NCBI GenBank assembly: GCA_036378435.1
Contig: DASUWK010000049.1
Location: 1 to 64,000, forward strand
Reading direction: 5' to 3'
Length of the DNA: 64,000 nucleotides
Origin: DASUWK01 sp036378435
GTDB taxonomy: Bacteria; Chloroflexota; Dormibacteria; Dormibacterales; Dormibacteraceae
Below are positions 56,554 to 64,000 of the stretch, piece by piece; the stretch's first letter is position 1, and the number at the start of each line of letters is the position of its first letter. Below the pieces are notes generated by a model. The model was not told the DNA's origin and made no database searches. It saw nothing but the letters and a program-made list of their open reading frames with translations. The position numbers and the translations under genes were made by a program.

Positions 56554-58422
56554 ATGGCAACAGCCACCGGCGAACTCACGCAAACCGACCTCGAGTTCAT
56601 GGCCGAGCTGGGCAAGAAGCTCCGGGTGGACTCGATCCGCTGCAGCACGGCAGCGGGCTCCGGGCACCCGACGTCCTCGATGTCGGCCGCCGACCTGATG
56701 GCGGTGCTCCTCACCCGACACCTGCGCTACAGCTGGGACCGCCCCGAGGAGCCGGCGAACGATCACCTGATCTTCTCCAAGGGACACGCGTCCCCGCTCC
56801 TGTACTCGGTGTACAAGGCGGCCGGCGCCATCACGGACGAGGAGCTCCTCACCTTCCGGAAGTTCGGCTCGCGCCTGCAGGGCCACCCGACGCCTGTCAT
56901 CCCCTGGGTCGACGTTGCCACCGGCTCGCTCGGCCAGGGGCTGCCGATCGCGGCCGGGGTCGCCTTGGCGGGCAAGAAGCTGGACCAGATCGACTACCAC
57001 GTCTGGGCGCTCTGCGGCGATTCGGAGCTCGCTGAGGGCTCGATCTGGGAAGCCCTCGACAAGGCCGGCTTCTACGGCCTTGACAACCTCACGGCGATCT
57101 TCGATGTGAACCGCCTCGGCCAGCGCGGGCCGACCGAGTACCAATGGGAGCTCGATGTCTACGCTCGGCGCGCCGAGGCCTTCGGGTGCCGCGCGATCGT
57201 GATCGACGGCCACGACCTACGCGAGATCGACCAGGCGCTGACCGAAGCGCGCAGCGGCGCGACCGGCAAGCCCACGGTCATCGTCGCCAAGACCGTCAAG
57301 GGCAGCGGCGTCAGCGAGATCGCGAACAAAGAGGACTGGCACGGCAAGGCTCTGCCCCAAGACCTGGCGGAGCGGGCGATCGCCGAGCTGGGCGGCGTCC
57401 GCGACCTCGTCGTCGATGTGACGGCGCCTGCCCGCGCGGAGCCCGCGACCGTGGCCGGGCAGAGCGAGGCGGTGCCGACCTACCAGGTGGGCGAGAAGGT
57501 GGCGACTCGCAAGGCGTACGGCGATGCGCTGAAAGCGATCGGCGCCAACCCGATCGTGGTGGCACTGGACGGGGAGGTGAGCAACTCCACCTATTCCGCC
57601 GAGTTCCAGCAGGCGTATCCCGACCGCTTCTTCGAGATGTTCATCGCCGAGCAGCAACTGGTCGCGACCGCGGTAGGCATGAGCGTGCGCCGCTACATCC
57701 CGTTCGCGTCCACCTTCGCCGCCTTCTTCTCGCGCGCGTACGACTTCATCCGGATGGCGGCGGTGTCGCAGGCGAACATACGACTGTCCGGCTCTCACGC
57801 GGGCGTCGAGATCGGACAGGACGGCCCCTCGCAGATGGCGCTTGAGGACCTCGCCTCGATCCGCGCCATCGAAGGCTCGACCGTGCTCTACCCGTCCGAC
57901 GGCAACTCCGCCGCGGCGCTCGTGGCGGAGATGGCCGCGACCGACGGAATCGTCTACATGCGCACCACGCGCGGCGCGTACCCGGTCCTCTACGGGCCGG
58001 ATGAGACCTTCCACGTCGGCGGCTCGAAGGTTCTGCGTAGCTCCGGTGATGACCGGGTGACGCTGATCGGAGCCGGAGTGACCGTGCACAACTGCCTCGC
58101 GGCGGCCGACGAGCTCGCGCAGGACGGCATCAAGGCGCGGGTGATCGACCTCTACTCGCTCAAACCCGTCGACGTGACGACCCTCGAAGCCGCGGTGGAC
58201 GCCACCGAAGGCAACGTGGTCGTGGCCGAGGATCACTACCCCGAGGGCGGTATGGCCGCGGCCGTGCTCGAAGTCCTGGCGGCGCGAGCCAGGCCCGTGC
58301 GCTTGGCGCACTGCGCCGTCCGCGGACTGCCCGGCTCGGGCACGCCGCAGGAGCTGATGAAGGCCGCCGGCATCTCCGCCGAACAGATCGCGGCCCGAGC
58401 CCGCGAGCTCGTCGGGGGCTGA
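56554..58422 (+). CDS. tkt: Transketolase
   Basis: A 622-residue thiamine-diphosphate enzyme moving two-carbon units in the pentose phosphate pathway. Seen: GSGHPTSSMSAADLMAVLL, FSKGHASPLLYSVYKAAG, VATGSLGQGLPIAAGVALAGK, and the TPP motif beginning ALCGDSELAEGSIWEAL and ending IFDVNRLGQ; the pyrimidine domain follows with FEMFIAEQQLVATAVGM. ATG 56554 with a GAGGAGA site. It is slightly shorter than typical TktA (about 660), fitting the compact, archaeal/actinobacterial-like forms. Confidence 0.94.
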   Translation: MATATGELTQTDLEFMAELGKKLRVDSIRCSTAAGSGHPTSSMSAADLMAVLLTRHLRYSWDRPEEPANDHLIFSKGHASPLLYSVYKAAGAITDEELLTFRKFGSRLQGHPTPVIPWVDVATGSLGQGLPIAAGVALAGKKLDQIDYHVWALCGDSELAEGSIWEALDKAGFYGLDNLTAIFDVNRLGQRGPTEYQWELDVYARRAEAFGCRAIVIDGHDLREIDQALTEARSGATGKPTVIVAKTVKGSGVSEIANKEDWHGKALPQDLAERAIAELGGVRDLVVDVTAPARAEPATVAGQSEAVPTYQVGEKVATRKAYGDALKAIGANPIVVALDGEVSNSTYSAEFQQAYPDRFFEMFIAEQQLVATAVGMSVRRYIPFASTFAAFFSRAYDFIRMAAVSQANIRLSGSHAGVEIGQDGPSQMALEDLASIRAIEGSTVLYPSDGNSAAALVAEMAATDGIVYMRTTRGAYPVLYGPDETFHVGGSKVLRSSGDDRVTLIGAGVTVHNCLAAADELAQDGIKARVIDLYSLKPVDVTTLEAAVDATEGNVVVAEDHYPEGGMAAAVLEVLAARARPVRLAHCAVRGLPGSGTPQELMKAAGISAEQIAARARELVGG

Positions 58423-58424
58423 CG

Positions 58425-61223
58425 ATGGCCACCGCGACTCGCACGAAGCTGAGCCCGCTGCAGCAGCTGCTGGAGGCCGGTCAGAGCCTGTGGTACGACA
58501 ACATCCGGCGGCAGCTGATCACCTCCGGCGAGCTGGCCCGCATGCGCGACGAGGGCGTGCGCGGCGTGACGTCGAACCCGACGATCTTCCAGAAGGCGAT
58601 CAGCGGCTCGACGGACTACGACGAGGCGCTCGTCGAGCGCGCCAAGCGCGGTGTGTCGGTGGAGCGGATCCTGTGGGACCTCTTCGTCGAGGACATCCAG
58701 GGCGCGGCCGACGTGTTCCGGCCCGTCTACGACCAGTCGGGCGGCGCCGACGGCTTCGTCAGCCTCGAGGTCTCGCCCGAGCGGGCCAACAACACCCGCG
58801 CCACGATCCGCATGGCCAAGGACCTCTGGAAGCGCGCCGCCCGACCCAACGTGATGATCAAGATCCCGGGCACGCGTGAGGGCCTGCCGGCCATCCGCCA
58901 GATGCTCGCCGCGGGCATCAACATCAACATCACGCTGATCTTCTCGGTCGAGCGCTACGTCGAGGTCGTCGAGGCGTTCATGTCCGGCCTGGAGGATCGC
59001 CTCGACGCCGGCGGGGACATCTCGGGCATCGCCTCCGTCGCGAGCTTCTTCGTGAGCCGCGTAGACACCAAGGTCGACAAGCTGCTGGACGCCAGGCTGG
59101 AGAAGGCCGGCGCCGCTGAGAAGCGAGCGCTCGAGCCTTTGCTCGGCAATGCGGGCGTCGCCAACTCGAAAGAGGCCTACCAGCGCTTCAAGGAGCTGCA
59201 CTCGGGGCCCCGCTGGGATCGGCTCAGCAAGGCCGGGGCCCGCGTGCAGCGGTGCCTCTGGGCTTCGACCTCCGTCAAGGACCCGCGCTACCCGGAGCTC
59301 ATGTATGTGGAGGAGCTGATCGGACCGGACACGGTCGACACGGTGCCGCCCGCCACCCTCGTGGCATTTCGAGAGCGGGGCACCGTCCGCCGGACGCTGG
59401 ACGCCGACGTCGACGAGGCGCGCCGGCAGCTGAAGGCGCTGGCGGCGAACGGAATCGACCTCGCCGAGGTCACGCACGAGCTGGAGATCGAGGGCGTCGA
59501 GGCCTTCTCCAAGTCGTTCGACGACCTGCGCAAGACGATCGCCGCGGAGGTCAAGGCGATCAAGGCCGGGCGCGGCCCGCGGCAGTGGGCGCGGCTCGGG
59601 CAGCTCGCACCCGCCGTCGAGAAGCAGATCGCCGACCTGCAGAAGAACGAGGTCGCGCGCCGGCTCTGGGCTAAGGACGCGACTCTTTGGGGCGCTACCG
59701 GCGCCGCCGCGAAGGAGGTCCAGGATCGGCTCGGCTGGCTGACTGTCGCCGAGCAGCTCCTGGGGGACCGCGCCCGGCTGCGCGAGGTGGCCCGCGAAGG
59801 CAAGCGATTCGCCGACGTCGTGCTGCTCGGCATGGGCGGCTCGAGCCTCTGCCCGGACGTGTTCCGCAACACGTTCGGCAAAGCGCCCGGGCATCCGGAG
59901 CTCCACGTCCTGGACACCACGGATCCCGAGAGCATCCTCGACGTGCGCAAGGCCATCCGGCCGCAGGAGACGCTCTTCATCGTCGCCTCGAAATCCGGGA
60001 CCACCACGGAGACGCTTTCCCATTTCGCCTACTTCTGGGGCGAGACCGAAGCCGCGGTCGGCGCGAAGGCCGGACGGCACTTCGCGGCGATCACCGACCC
60101 GGGCACATCGCTCGAGAAGCTGGCTAAGGAGCACGGCTTCCGGTGGACCTTCAAGAACCCGCCCGACATCGGCGGGCGCTACTCCGCCCTCAGCTACTTC
60201 GGCATGGTCCCTGGCGCCTTGATGGGCGTCGACGTCGTCGAGATGCTGGAGCGCGCCGGCGAGATGCAGCAGGCCTGCGATCCGACGCAGCCGGTCGAGA
60301 AGAACCCGGGCGTCTGGCTGGGCGCGGTGCTCGGCCGCCTGGCCAAGGACGGCCGCGACAAGGTGACGCTCGTCCTGTCGCCGAAGGTGGCCACGTACGG
60401 GTACTGGGTCGAGCAGCTGCTCGCCGAGTCGACCGGAAAGGAGGGCAAGGGCCTGATCCCGATCGAGGGGGAGCCACTGGGACCGCCGTCCGCGTACGGC
60501 GACGACCGGGTCTTCGTCCACGTCCGGATGGAAGCGGACAAGGACAACCGGGCGATCAACGTTCTGGAGAAGGCGGGCCAGCCGGTGGTGACCCTCACGC
60601 TCCGCGACAAGCTCGACCTCGGCGGCGAGTTCCTCCGCTGGGAGGTCGCCACGGCGGTCGCCGGCTCGATCCTAGGCATCGACGCTTTCGACCAGCCCAA
60701 CGTGCAGGAGAGCAAGGACAACACCAAGAAGGTGCTGGAGCAGTTCAAGAAGGCCGGGCGCCTGCCCGCGGCTGAGTCGGTGGCGGCCGCCGACTCAGCG
60801 GATGCCCTACGCGGCCTGCTCAAGCGAGCCAAAAAGGGCGCCTACGTGGCCCTGATGGCGTACACGGAGCGCACCCGGACCTCCGAGCGCTCGCTCGCCC
60901 AGATCCGAGCCACCCTGCGCGACGCGACGAGCCTGGCCACCACGGCGGGCTACGGCCCGAGGTTCCTGCACTCGACGGGCCAGCTGCACAAGGGAGGCCC
61001 GCGCATCGGCCTGTTCGTCCAGGTGGTCCAGGAGGACCGCGAGGACCTGGCGATCCCGGGCGAGCCCTACAGCTTCTCGGTGCTCAAGCAAGCGCAGGCG
61101 CTGGGCGACCTCGAGTCGCTGCGCTCGCGCGAGCTTCCCGTCGTCCGTGTGACGCTCGGCCGGACGCCGGCCAAGGGCTGGCGGGCACTCGCCGCGGCCG
61201 CCGCTCAGGCCACCGCCAAGTAG
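58425..61223 (+). CDS. Bifunctional transaldolase / glucose-6-phosphate isomerase
   Basis: A 932-residue fusion. Residues about 1-370 are transaldolase with the Schiff-base lysine K146 in NVMIKIPGTREGLP and GVTSNPTIFQKAISGS at the phosphate site; about 400-932 are glucose-6-phosphate isomerase (VVLLGMGGSSLCPDVFRNTFG, FIVASKSGTTTETLSHFAYF, then the C-terminal EFLRWEVATAVAGSILGIDAFDQPNVQ). Such Tal-Pgi fusions are known in actinobacteria, cyanobacteria and relatives. It connects the oxidative branch to glycolysis. Start ATG 58425, 2 bp after tkt. Confidence 0.95.
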   Translation: MATATRTKLSPLQQLLEAGQSLWYDNIRRQLITSGELARMRDEGVRGVTSNPTIFQKAISGSTDYDEALVERAKRGVSVERILWDLFVEDIQGAADVFRPVYDQSGGADGFVSLEVSPERANNTRATIRMAKDLWKRAARPNVMIKIPGTREGLPAIRQMLAAGININITLIFSVERYVEVVEAFMSGLEDRLDAGGDISGIASVASFFVSRVDTKVDKLLDARLEKAGAAEKRALEPLLGNAGVANSKEAYQRFKELHSGPRWDRLSKAGARVQRCLWASTSVKDPRYPELMYVEELIGPDTVDTVPPATLVAFRERGTVRRTLDADVDEARRQLKALAANGIDLAEVTHELEIEGVEAFSKSFDDLRKTIAAEVKAIKAGRGPRQWARLGQLAPAVEKQIADLQKNEVARRLWAKDATLWGATGAAAKEVQDRLGWLTVAEQLLGDRARLREVAREGKRFADVVLLGMGGSSLCPDVFRNTFGKAPGHPELHVLDTTDPESILDVRKAIRPQETLFIVASKSGTTTETLSHFAYFWGETEAAVGAKAGRHFAAITDPGTSLEKLAKEHGFRWTFKNPPDIGGRYSALSYFGMVPGALMGVDVVEMLERAGEMQQACDPTQPVEKNPGVWLGAVLGRLAKDGRDKVTLVLSPKVATYGYWVEQLLAESTGKEGKGLIPIEGEPLGPPSAYGDDRVFVHVRMEADKDNRAINVLEKAGQPVVTLTLRDKLDLGGEFLRWEVATAVAGSILGIDAFDQPNVQESKDNTKKVLEQFKKAGRLPAAESVAAADSADALRGLLKRAKKGAYVALMAYTERTRTSERSLAQIRATLRDATSLATTAGYGPRFLHSTGQLHKGGPRIGLFVQVVQEDREDLAIPGEPYSFSVLKQAQALGDLESLRSRELPVVRVTLGRTPAKGWRALAAAAAQATAK

Positions 61224-61234
61224 GAGGTCCAGCA

Positions 61235-62170
61235 ATGGAGATGGGCATGGTCGGCCTCGGCCGGATGGGCGGCAACATGGTGCTGCGGCTCCTGAAGCAG
61301 GGCCATCAGCTGATCGCGTTCGACCGCAGCGAGGAGGCCGTGAAGCGCTCCGAGGAGGCCGGGGCGACGGGCGCCCGCACGCTCGAGGAATTCGTCGGCG
61401 CGTTCCAGTCGAGCCCGCGCGTGATGTGGGTGATGGTGCCGGCGGGCGCCCCGACCACGGAGACGATCGAGCGCCTGGTGGAGCTCGGCTCGGCCGGTGA
61501 CATCGTGATCGACGGCGGCAACACCAACTGGCGGCTCGCGCTCGAGGACGCCAAGCGCTGCGCGGACAAGGGCCTGCACTACCTGGACGCGGGCACCTCA
61601 GGCGGCATCTGGGGCCTCGAGAACGGCTACTGCCTGATGGTGGGCGGCGACGAGGGCGCCTTCGAGCACTGCAAGCCGCTGCTGACGGACTTGGCTCCGC
61701 CCGAGGGCGGGCTGGTGCGCACCGGCCCCGCGGGCTCTGGGCACTTCGTGAAGATGGTCCACAACGGCATCGAGTACGCCCTGATGCAGTCCTATGCCGA
61801 GGGCTTCGAGCTCATGCGCGCGGTGCAGGAGTTCCCCGGCATGGACATGCACGCCATCGCCGAGGCCTGGCGCTACGGCTCCGTGGTGCGTTCCTGGCTG
61901 CTGGACCTGATCGCGGACGGCCTGGCGAAGGACCCCGAGCTCGAGAAGATCCGGGGCTGGGTCGAGGACACGGGCGAGGGAAGGTGGACGGTCGAGGAAG
62001 CCATCAACGAGGCGGTGCCGGCGCCGACGATCGCTCTGGCGCTCTTCACACGCTTTCGCAGCCGGATGGAGAACACATTCGGCGACCGCATGCTCGCGAT
62101 GATGCGCAACGAGTTCGGGGGGCACGCGACCAAGGAGCAGCCCGGCATCGAAGCGCGTCCCCGCGCTTGA
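61235..62170 (+). CDS. gnd: 6-phosphogluconate dehydrogenase (decarboxylating), short type
   Basis: A 311-residue enzyme oxidising 6-phosphogluconate to ribulose 5-phosphate. The cofactor site is MGMVGLGRMGGNMVLRLLKQGH, the substrate site GGNTNWRLALEDAKRCADKGLHYLDAGTSGG and GPAGSGHFVKMVHNGIEYALMQSYAEGF. The roughly 300-residue form lacks the long C-terminal domain of E. coli Gnd; related short enzymes often prefer NAD, but the preference here is not shown. AGGAGG site, ATG 61235. Its TGA overlaps the zwf start as TGATG. Confidence 0.94.
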   Translation: MEMGMVGLGRMGGNMVLRLLKQGHQLIAFDRSEEAVKRSEEAGATGARTLEEFVGAFQSSPRVMWVMVPAGAPTTETIERLVELGSAGDIVIDGGNTNWRLALEDAKRCADKGLHYLDAGTSGGIWGLENGYCLMVGGDEGAFEHCKPLLTDLAPPEGGLVRTGPAGSGHFVKMVHNGIEYALMQSYAEGFELMRAVQEFPGMDMHAIAEAWRYGSVVRSWLLDLIADGLAKDPELEKIRGWVEDTGEGRWTVEEAINEAVPAPTIALALFTRFRSRMENTFGDRMLAMMRNEFGGHATKEQPGIEARPRA

Positions 62171-63705
62171 TGGCGACGCCGCAGGTCCTCATCAACCCGC
62201 TGGCCGAGGGCATTCACGAGTACCGGGCCACCGAGCCCTGCGTCATGGTCATCTTCGGCGCGACGGGGGACCTGTCCTCCCGCAAGCTGCTGCCCTCGAT
62301 CTACAACCTGGCCCGCCAGGGACTGCTGCCGCCCGGCTTCACTGTCGTCGGCGCAGCGAAGGACGACCTCCGTCCGGACGACTTCCGCAAGCACGCCGAG
62401 GAGTCGATCCGCGAGCACTCGCGCACCCAGCCGGTCGATGAGAGCGTGCTGAGCACCTTCTGCCGCGAGCTGGACTATCAGCCCGTGGACTTCGGTGACG
62501 AGGCGGCTTTCGGCGCGCTCAAGCACAAGCTCGAGGGCATCGACACCGAGCGGCAGACCGCCGGCAACCGGATCTTCTACTGCGCGACGCCTCCGCCGAC
62601 CTACTCGCAGATCGCCAAGCAGCTCAAGGCCACCGGGATGAACAAGGGCGACGGCTGGCACCGCATCGTCGTCGAGAAGCCCTTCGGCACCGACCTTCAG
62701 ACAGCCAAGGAGCTTGACCAAGCGCTCGACCAGGCGTTCCGCGAAAGCGAGATCTTCCGGATCGACCACTACCTGGGCAAGGAGACCGTCCAGAACATCC
62801 TCGCCTTCCGCTTCGCCAACCTGATCTTCGAGCCAGTCTGGAACGCCCAGCACGTCGACTCGGTGCAGATCACGGTGGCGGAGGAGCTCGGCATCGAGGC
62901 GCGCGGCGCGTATTACGACCGCGCCGGCGCGATGCGCGACATCATCCAGAACCACGCCCTGCAGCTCCTAACCCTGGTGGCGATGGAGCCGCCGGTCGCC
63001 TTCGAGGCGCGCGCGGTGCGCGACGAGAAGGTCAAGGTGCTGAGAGCGATCCGGCCGCTGCTCGGCGAGTCCATCGAAAAGTGGACGGTCCGCGGCCAGT
63101 ACAAGGGCGGATGGGTGAAGGGGGAGGAGGTTCCGGCCTACCGCGACGAGCACAACGTGGCGAGCGAATCGCAGACCGAGACGTTCGCCGCCCTGCGCCT
63201 GCAGATCGACAACTGGCGCTGGGCCGGGGTGCCGTTCTACATCCGCAGCGGCAAGCGCCTGGCCAAGCGGGTGACCGAGATCAGGGTGCGGTTCAAGCTT
63301 CCGCCTCACCTCACGTTCGGCCGCGAGGCGAGCAAGGAGCTGCACCCCAACGCGATCACGCTGCGGATCCAGCCGGAGGAGGGCATCTCGCTGCGCTTCG
63401 GCGCCAAGATCCCGACCGCCGGCATCCGGATCGGCAGCGTGAACATGGACTTCCTCTACATGTCGTCGTTCCTCGTCGACGCGCCCGACGCCTATGAGCG
63501 CCTGCTGGTCGACTGCATGCTCGGCGACGCGACGCTGTTCGCCCGCATCGACGAGGTGGAGGCGGCGTGGCGGCTGGTAGACCCGATCGAGTCCAGCTGG
63601 GCCGAGAGCCGGCCCCAGCTGTCGTTCTACGAAGCGGGCACCTGGGGCCCGAAGGAGGCTGACGAGATGCTGGCCTCCGACGGCCACGCCTGGCATCGAC
63701 CGTAG
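62170..63705 (+). CDS. zwf: Glucose-6-phosphate dehydrogenase
   Basis: A 511-residue first enzyme of the oxidative pentose phosphate pathway. Dinucleotide site VMVIFGATGDLSSRKLLPSIYNLARQG, catalytic signature RIDHYLGKETVQNILAFRFAN (His near residue 199), substrate region YYDRAGAMRDIIQNHALQLL. The ATG at 62170 shares a base with the gnd stop; the longer frame upstream is inside gnd. opcA, its assembly factor, follows directly. Confidence 0.96.
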   Translation: MATPQVLINPLAEGIHEYRATEPCVMVIFGATGDLSSRKLLPSIYNLARQGLLPPGFTVVGAAKDDLRPDDFRKHAEESIREHSRTQPVDESVLSTFCRELDYQPVDFGDEAAFGALKHKLEGIDTERQTAGNRIFYCATPPPTYSQIAKQLKATGMNKGDGWHRIVVEKPFGTDLQTAKELDQALDQAFRESEIFRIDHYLGKETVQNILAFRFANLIFEPVWNAQHVDSVQITVAEELGIEARGAYYDRAGAMRDIIQNHALQLLTLVAMEPPVAFEARAVRDEKVKVLRAIRPLLGESIEKWTVRGQYKGGWVKGEEVPAYRDEHNVASESQTETFAALRLQIDNWRWAGVPFYIRSGKRLAKRVTEIRVRFKLPPHLTFGREASKELHPNAITLRIQPEEGISLRFGAKIPTAGIRIGSVNMDFLYMSSFLVDAPDAYERLLVDCMLGDATLFARIDEVEAAWRLVDPIESSWAESRPQLSFYEAGTWGPKEADEMLASDGHAWHRP

Positions 63706-63708
63706 TTG

Positions 63709-64000
63709 GTGATCCACCCCGACCGCGTCAGCCACGTCAACTGGTCGGGCGAGAACGTCTCGCTGGACGAGGTCCTCTACCAGGTCAACCGGCTGCGGTC
63801 GGAGTTCGCCTCGCAGGGGGCGGGCGATTACGAATTGCCCCACCCGCGCAACAGCGTCATGAACCTGGTGGTCGTCGCCGCCGATGAAGGCGACGCTCAG
63901 CGGGCGGCCAACGTGGCGGAGATGCTCGGCACCCAGCATCCGTCGCGCACCATCGTCGTCGAGCCCGTCCTGAAGCCCGGCGACCGCATTGACGCGGCCA
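63709..64000 (+). CDS. opcA: Glucose-6-phosphate dehydrogenase assembly protein OpcA, 5' part only
   Basis: The first 97 codons of OpcA are visible to the window edge. After GTG 63709 (TTG 63706 is also in frame), VSHVNWSGENVSLDEVLYQVNRL is followed by HPRNSVMNLVVVAADEGDAQRAANVAEMLGTQHPSRTIVV, both typical of OpcA N-termini. OpcA helps oligomerise or activate G6PDH in actinobacteria and cyanobacteria. Placed directly after zwf, as in those groups. Confidence 0.88.
   Translation, partial: MIHPDRVSHVNWSGENVSLDEVLYQVNRLRSEFASQGAGDYELPHPRNSVMNLVVVAADEGDAQRAANVAEMLGTQHPSRTIVVEPVLKPGDRIDAA

Overview
The window is GC-rich, densely packed bacterial chromosome with almost no intergenic space, many GTG and TTG starts, and short overlaps at most operon junctions. 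It holds a full 14-gene NADH dehydrogenase I operon, a C5-pathway tetrapyrrole cluster, a class II (B12-dependent) ribonucleotide reductase, a LigC-type ATP-dependent DNA ligase, an F420-nitroreductase-family protein, OpcA and a transaldolase-glucose-6-phosphate isomerase fusion. Together these suggest an aerobic member of the Actinomycetota/Chloroflexota/Dormibacterota part of the tree. No rRNA or other marker is present, so the phylum is inference. No phage, IS element or CRISPR array was seen.

Layout. 1-5 kb: 3' part of a 2-oxo acid dehydrogenase E2 gene (minus strand, cut by the window edge), a P-loop kinase, small exported and membrane proteins, tRNA-Cys, a flavin reductase, a 3-hydroxyacyl-CoA dehydrogenase, tRNA-Leu. 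5-16 kb: one long plus-strand run with an orphan response regulator, murI, polyprenyl synthase, hemA-hemC-hemD-hemB, a membrane-anchored cyclophilin, hemL, tatA-tatC, rph, rdgB and tRNA-Pro. 16-24.6 kb: CYTH and GyrI-like proteins, an ELFV dehydrogenase with a GH63-type hydrolase, SppA-like peptidase, DNA ligase, GH25-like lipoprotein, F420-family protein and a cold-shock gene. 24.6-30.8 kb: nrdJ with a recognisable control region, rmuC, dCMP deaminase, NUDIX hydrolase, SDR. 30.8-44.5 kb: nuoA-N on the minus strand. 44.5-53.6 kb: PPOX protein, OsmC, two methyltransferases including trmI, NTF2-like protein, malate dehydrogenase, tandem chlD-chlI-type chelatase genes and an M3 peptidase. 53.7-64 kb: a sigma-factor-like/DUF5667 membrane fusion, then a sugar-phosphate operon (FGGY kinase, tkt, tal-pgi, gnd, zwf, opcA, the last cut by the window edge).

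How parts connect. HemA, HemL, HemB, HemC and HemD form the complete route from glutamyl-tRNA to uroporphyrinogen III, the branch point to heme and cobalamin. NrdJ needs cobalamin. The ChlD/ChlI pair could serve a cobaltochelatase rather than chlorophyll synthesis, since no chlorophyll gene is visible. The last operon covers the oxidative and most of the non-oxidative pentose phosphate pathway, supplying NAD(P)H and the ribose used for nucleotides.

The most unusual signals are: (i) four operon junctions (polyprenyl synthase, hemL, rdgB, GH63 hydrolase) where the downstream gene appears to start with CTG overlapping the upstream stop as CTGA, rdgB having no ATG/GTG/TTG before its essential motif; (ii) two in-frame copies of a palindromic element in the 5' end of nuoE, with further palindromes in its 3' end; (iii) paired NrdR-like boxes 32 bp apart upstream of a near-consensus nrdJ promoter; (iv) a patchwork near-identical repeat shared by adjacent chlD and chlI; (v) a sigma-like protein fused through a membrane helix to DUF5667, with a -10 element so close to the GTG start that the mRNA may be leaderless; (vi) rdgB ending inside tRNA-Pro.
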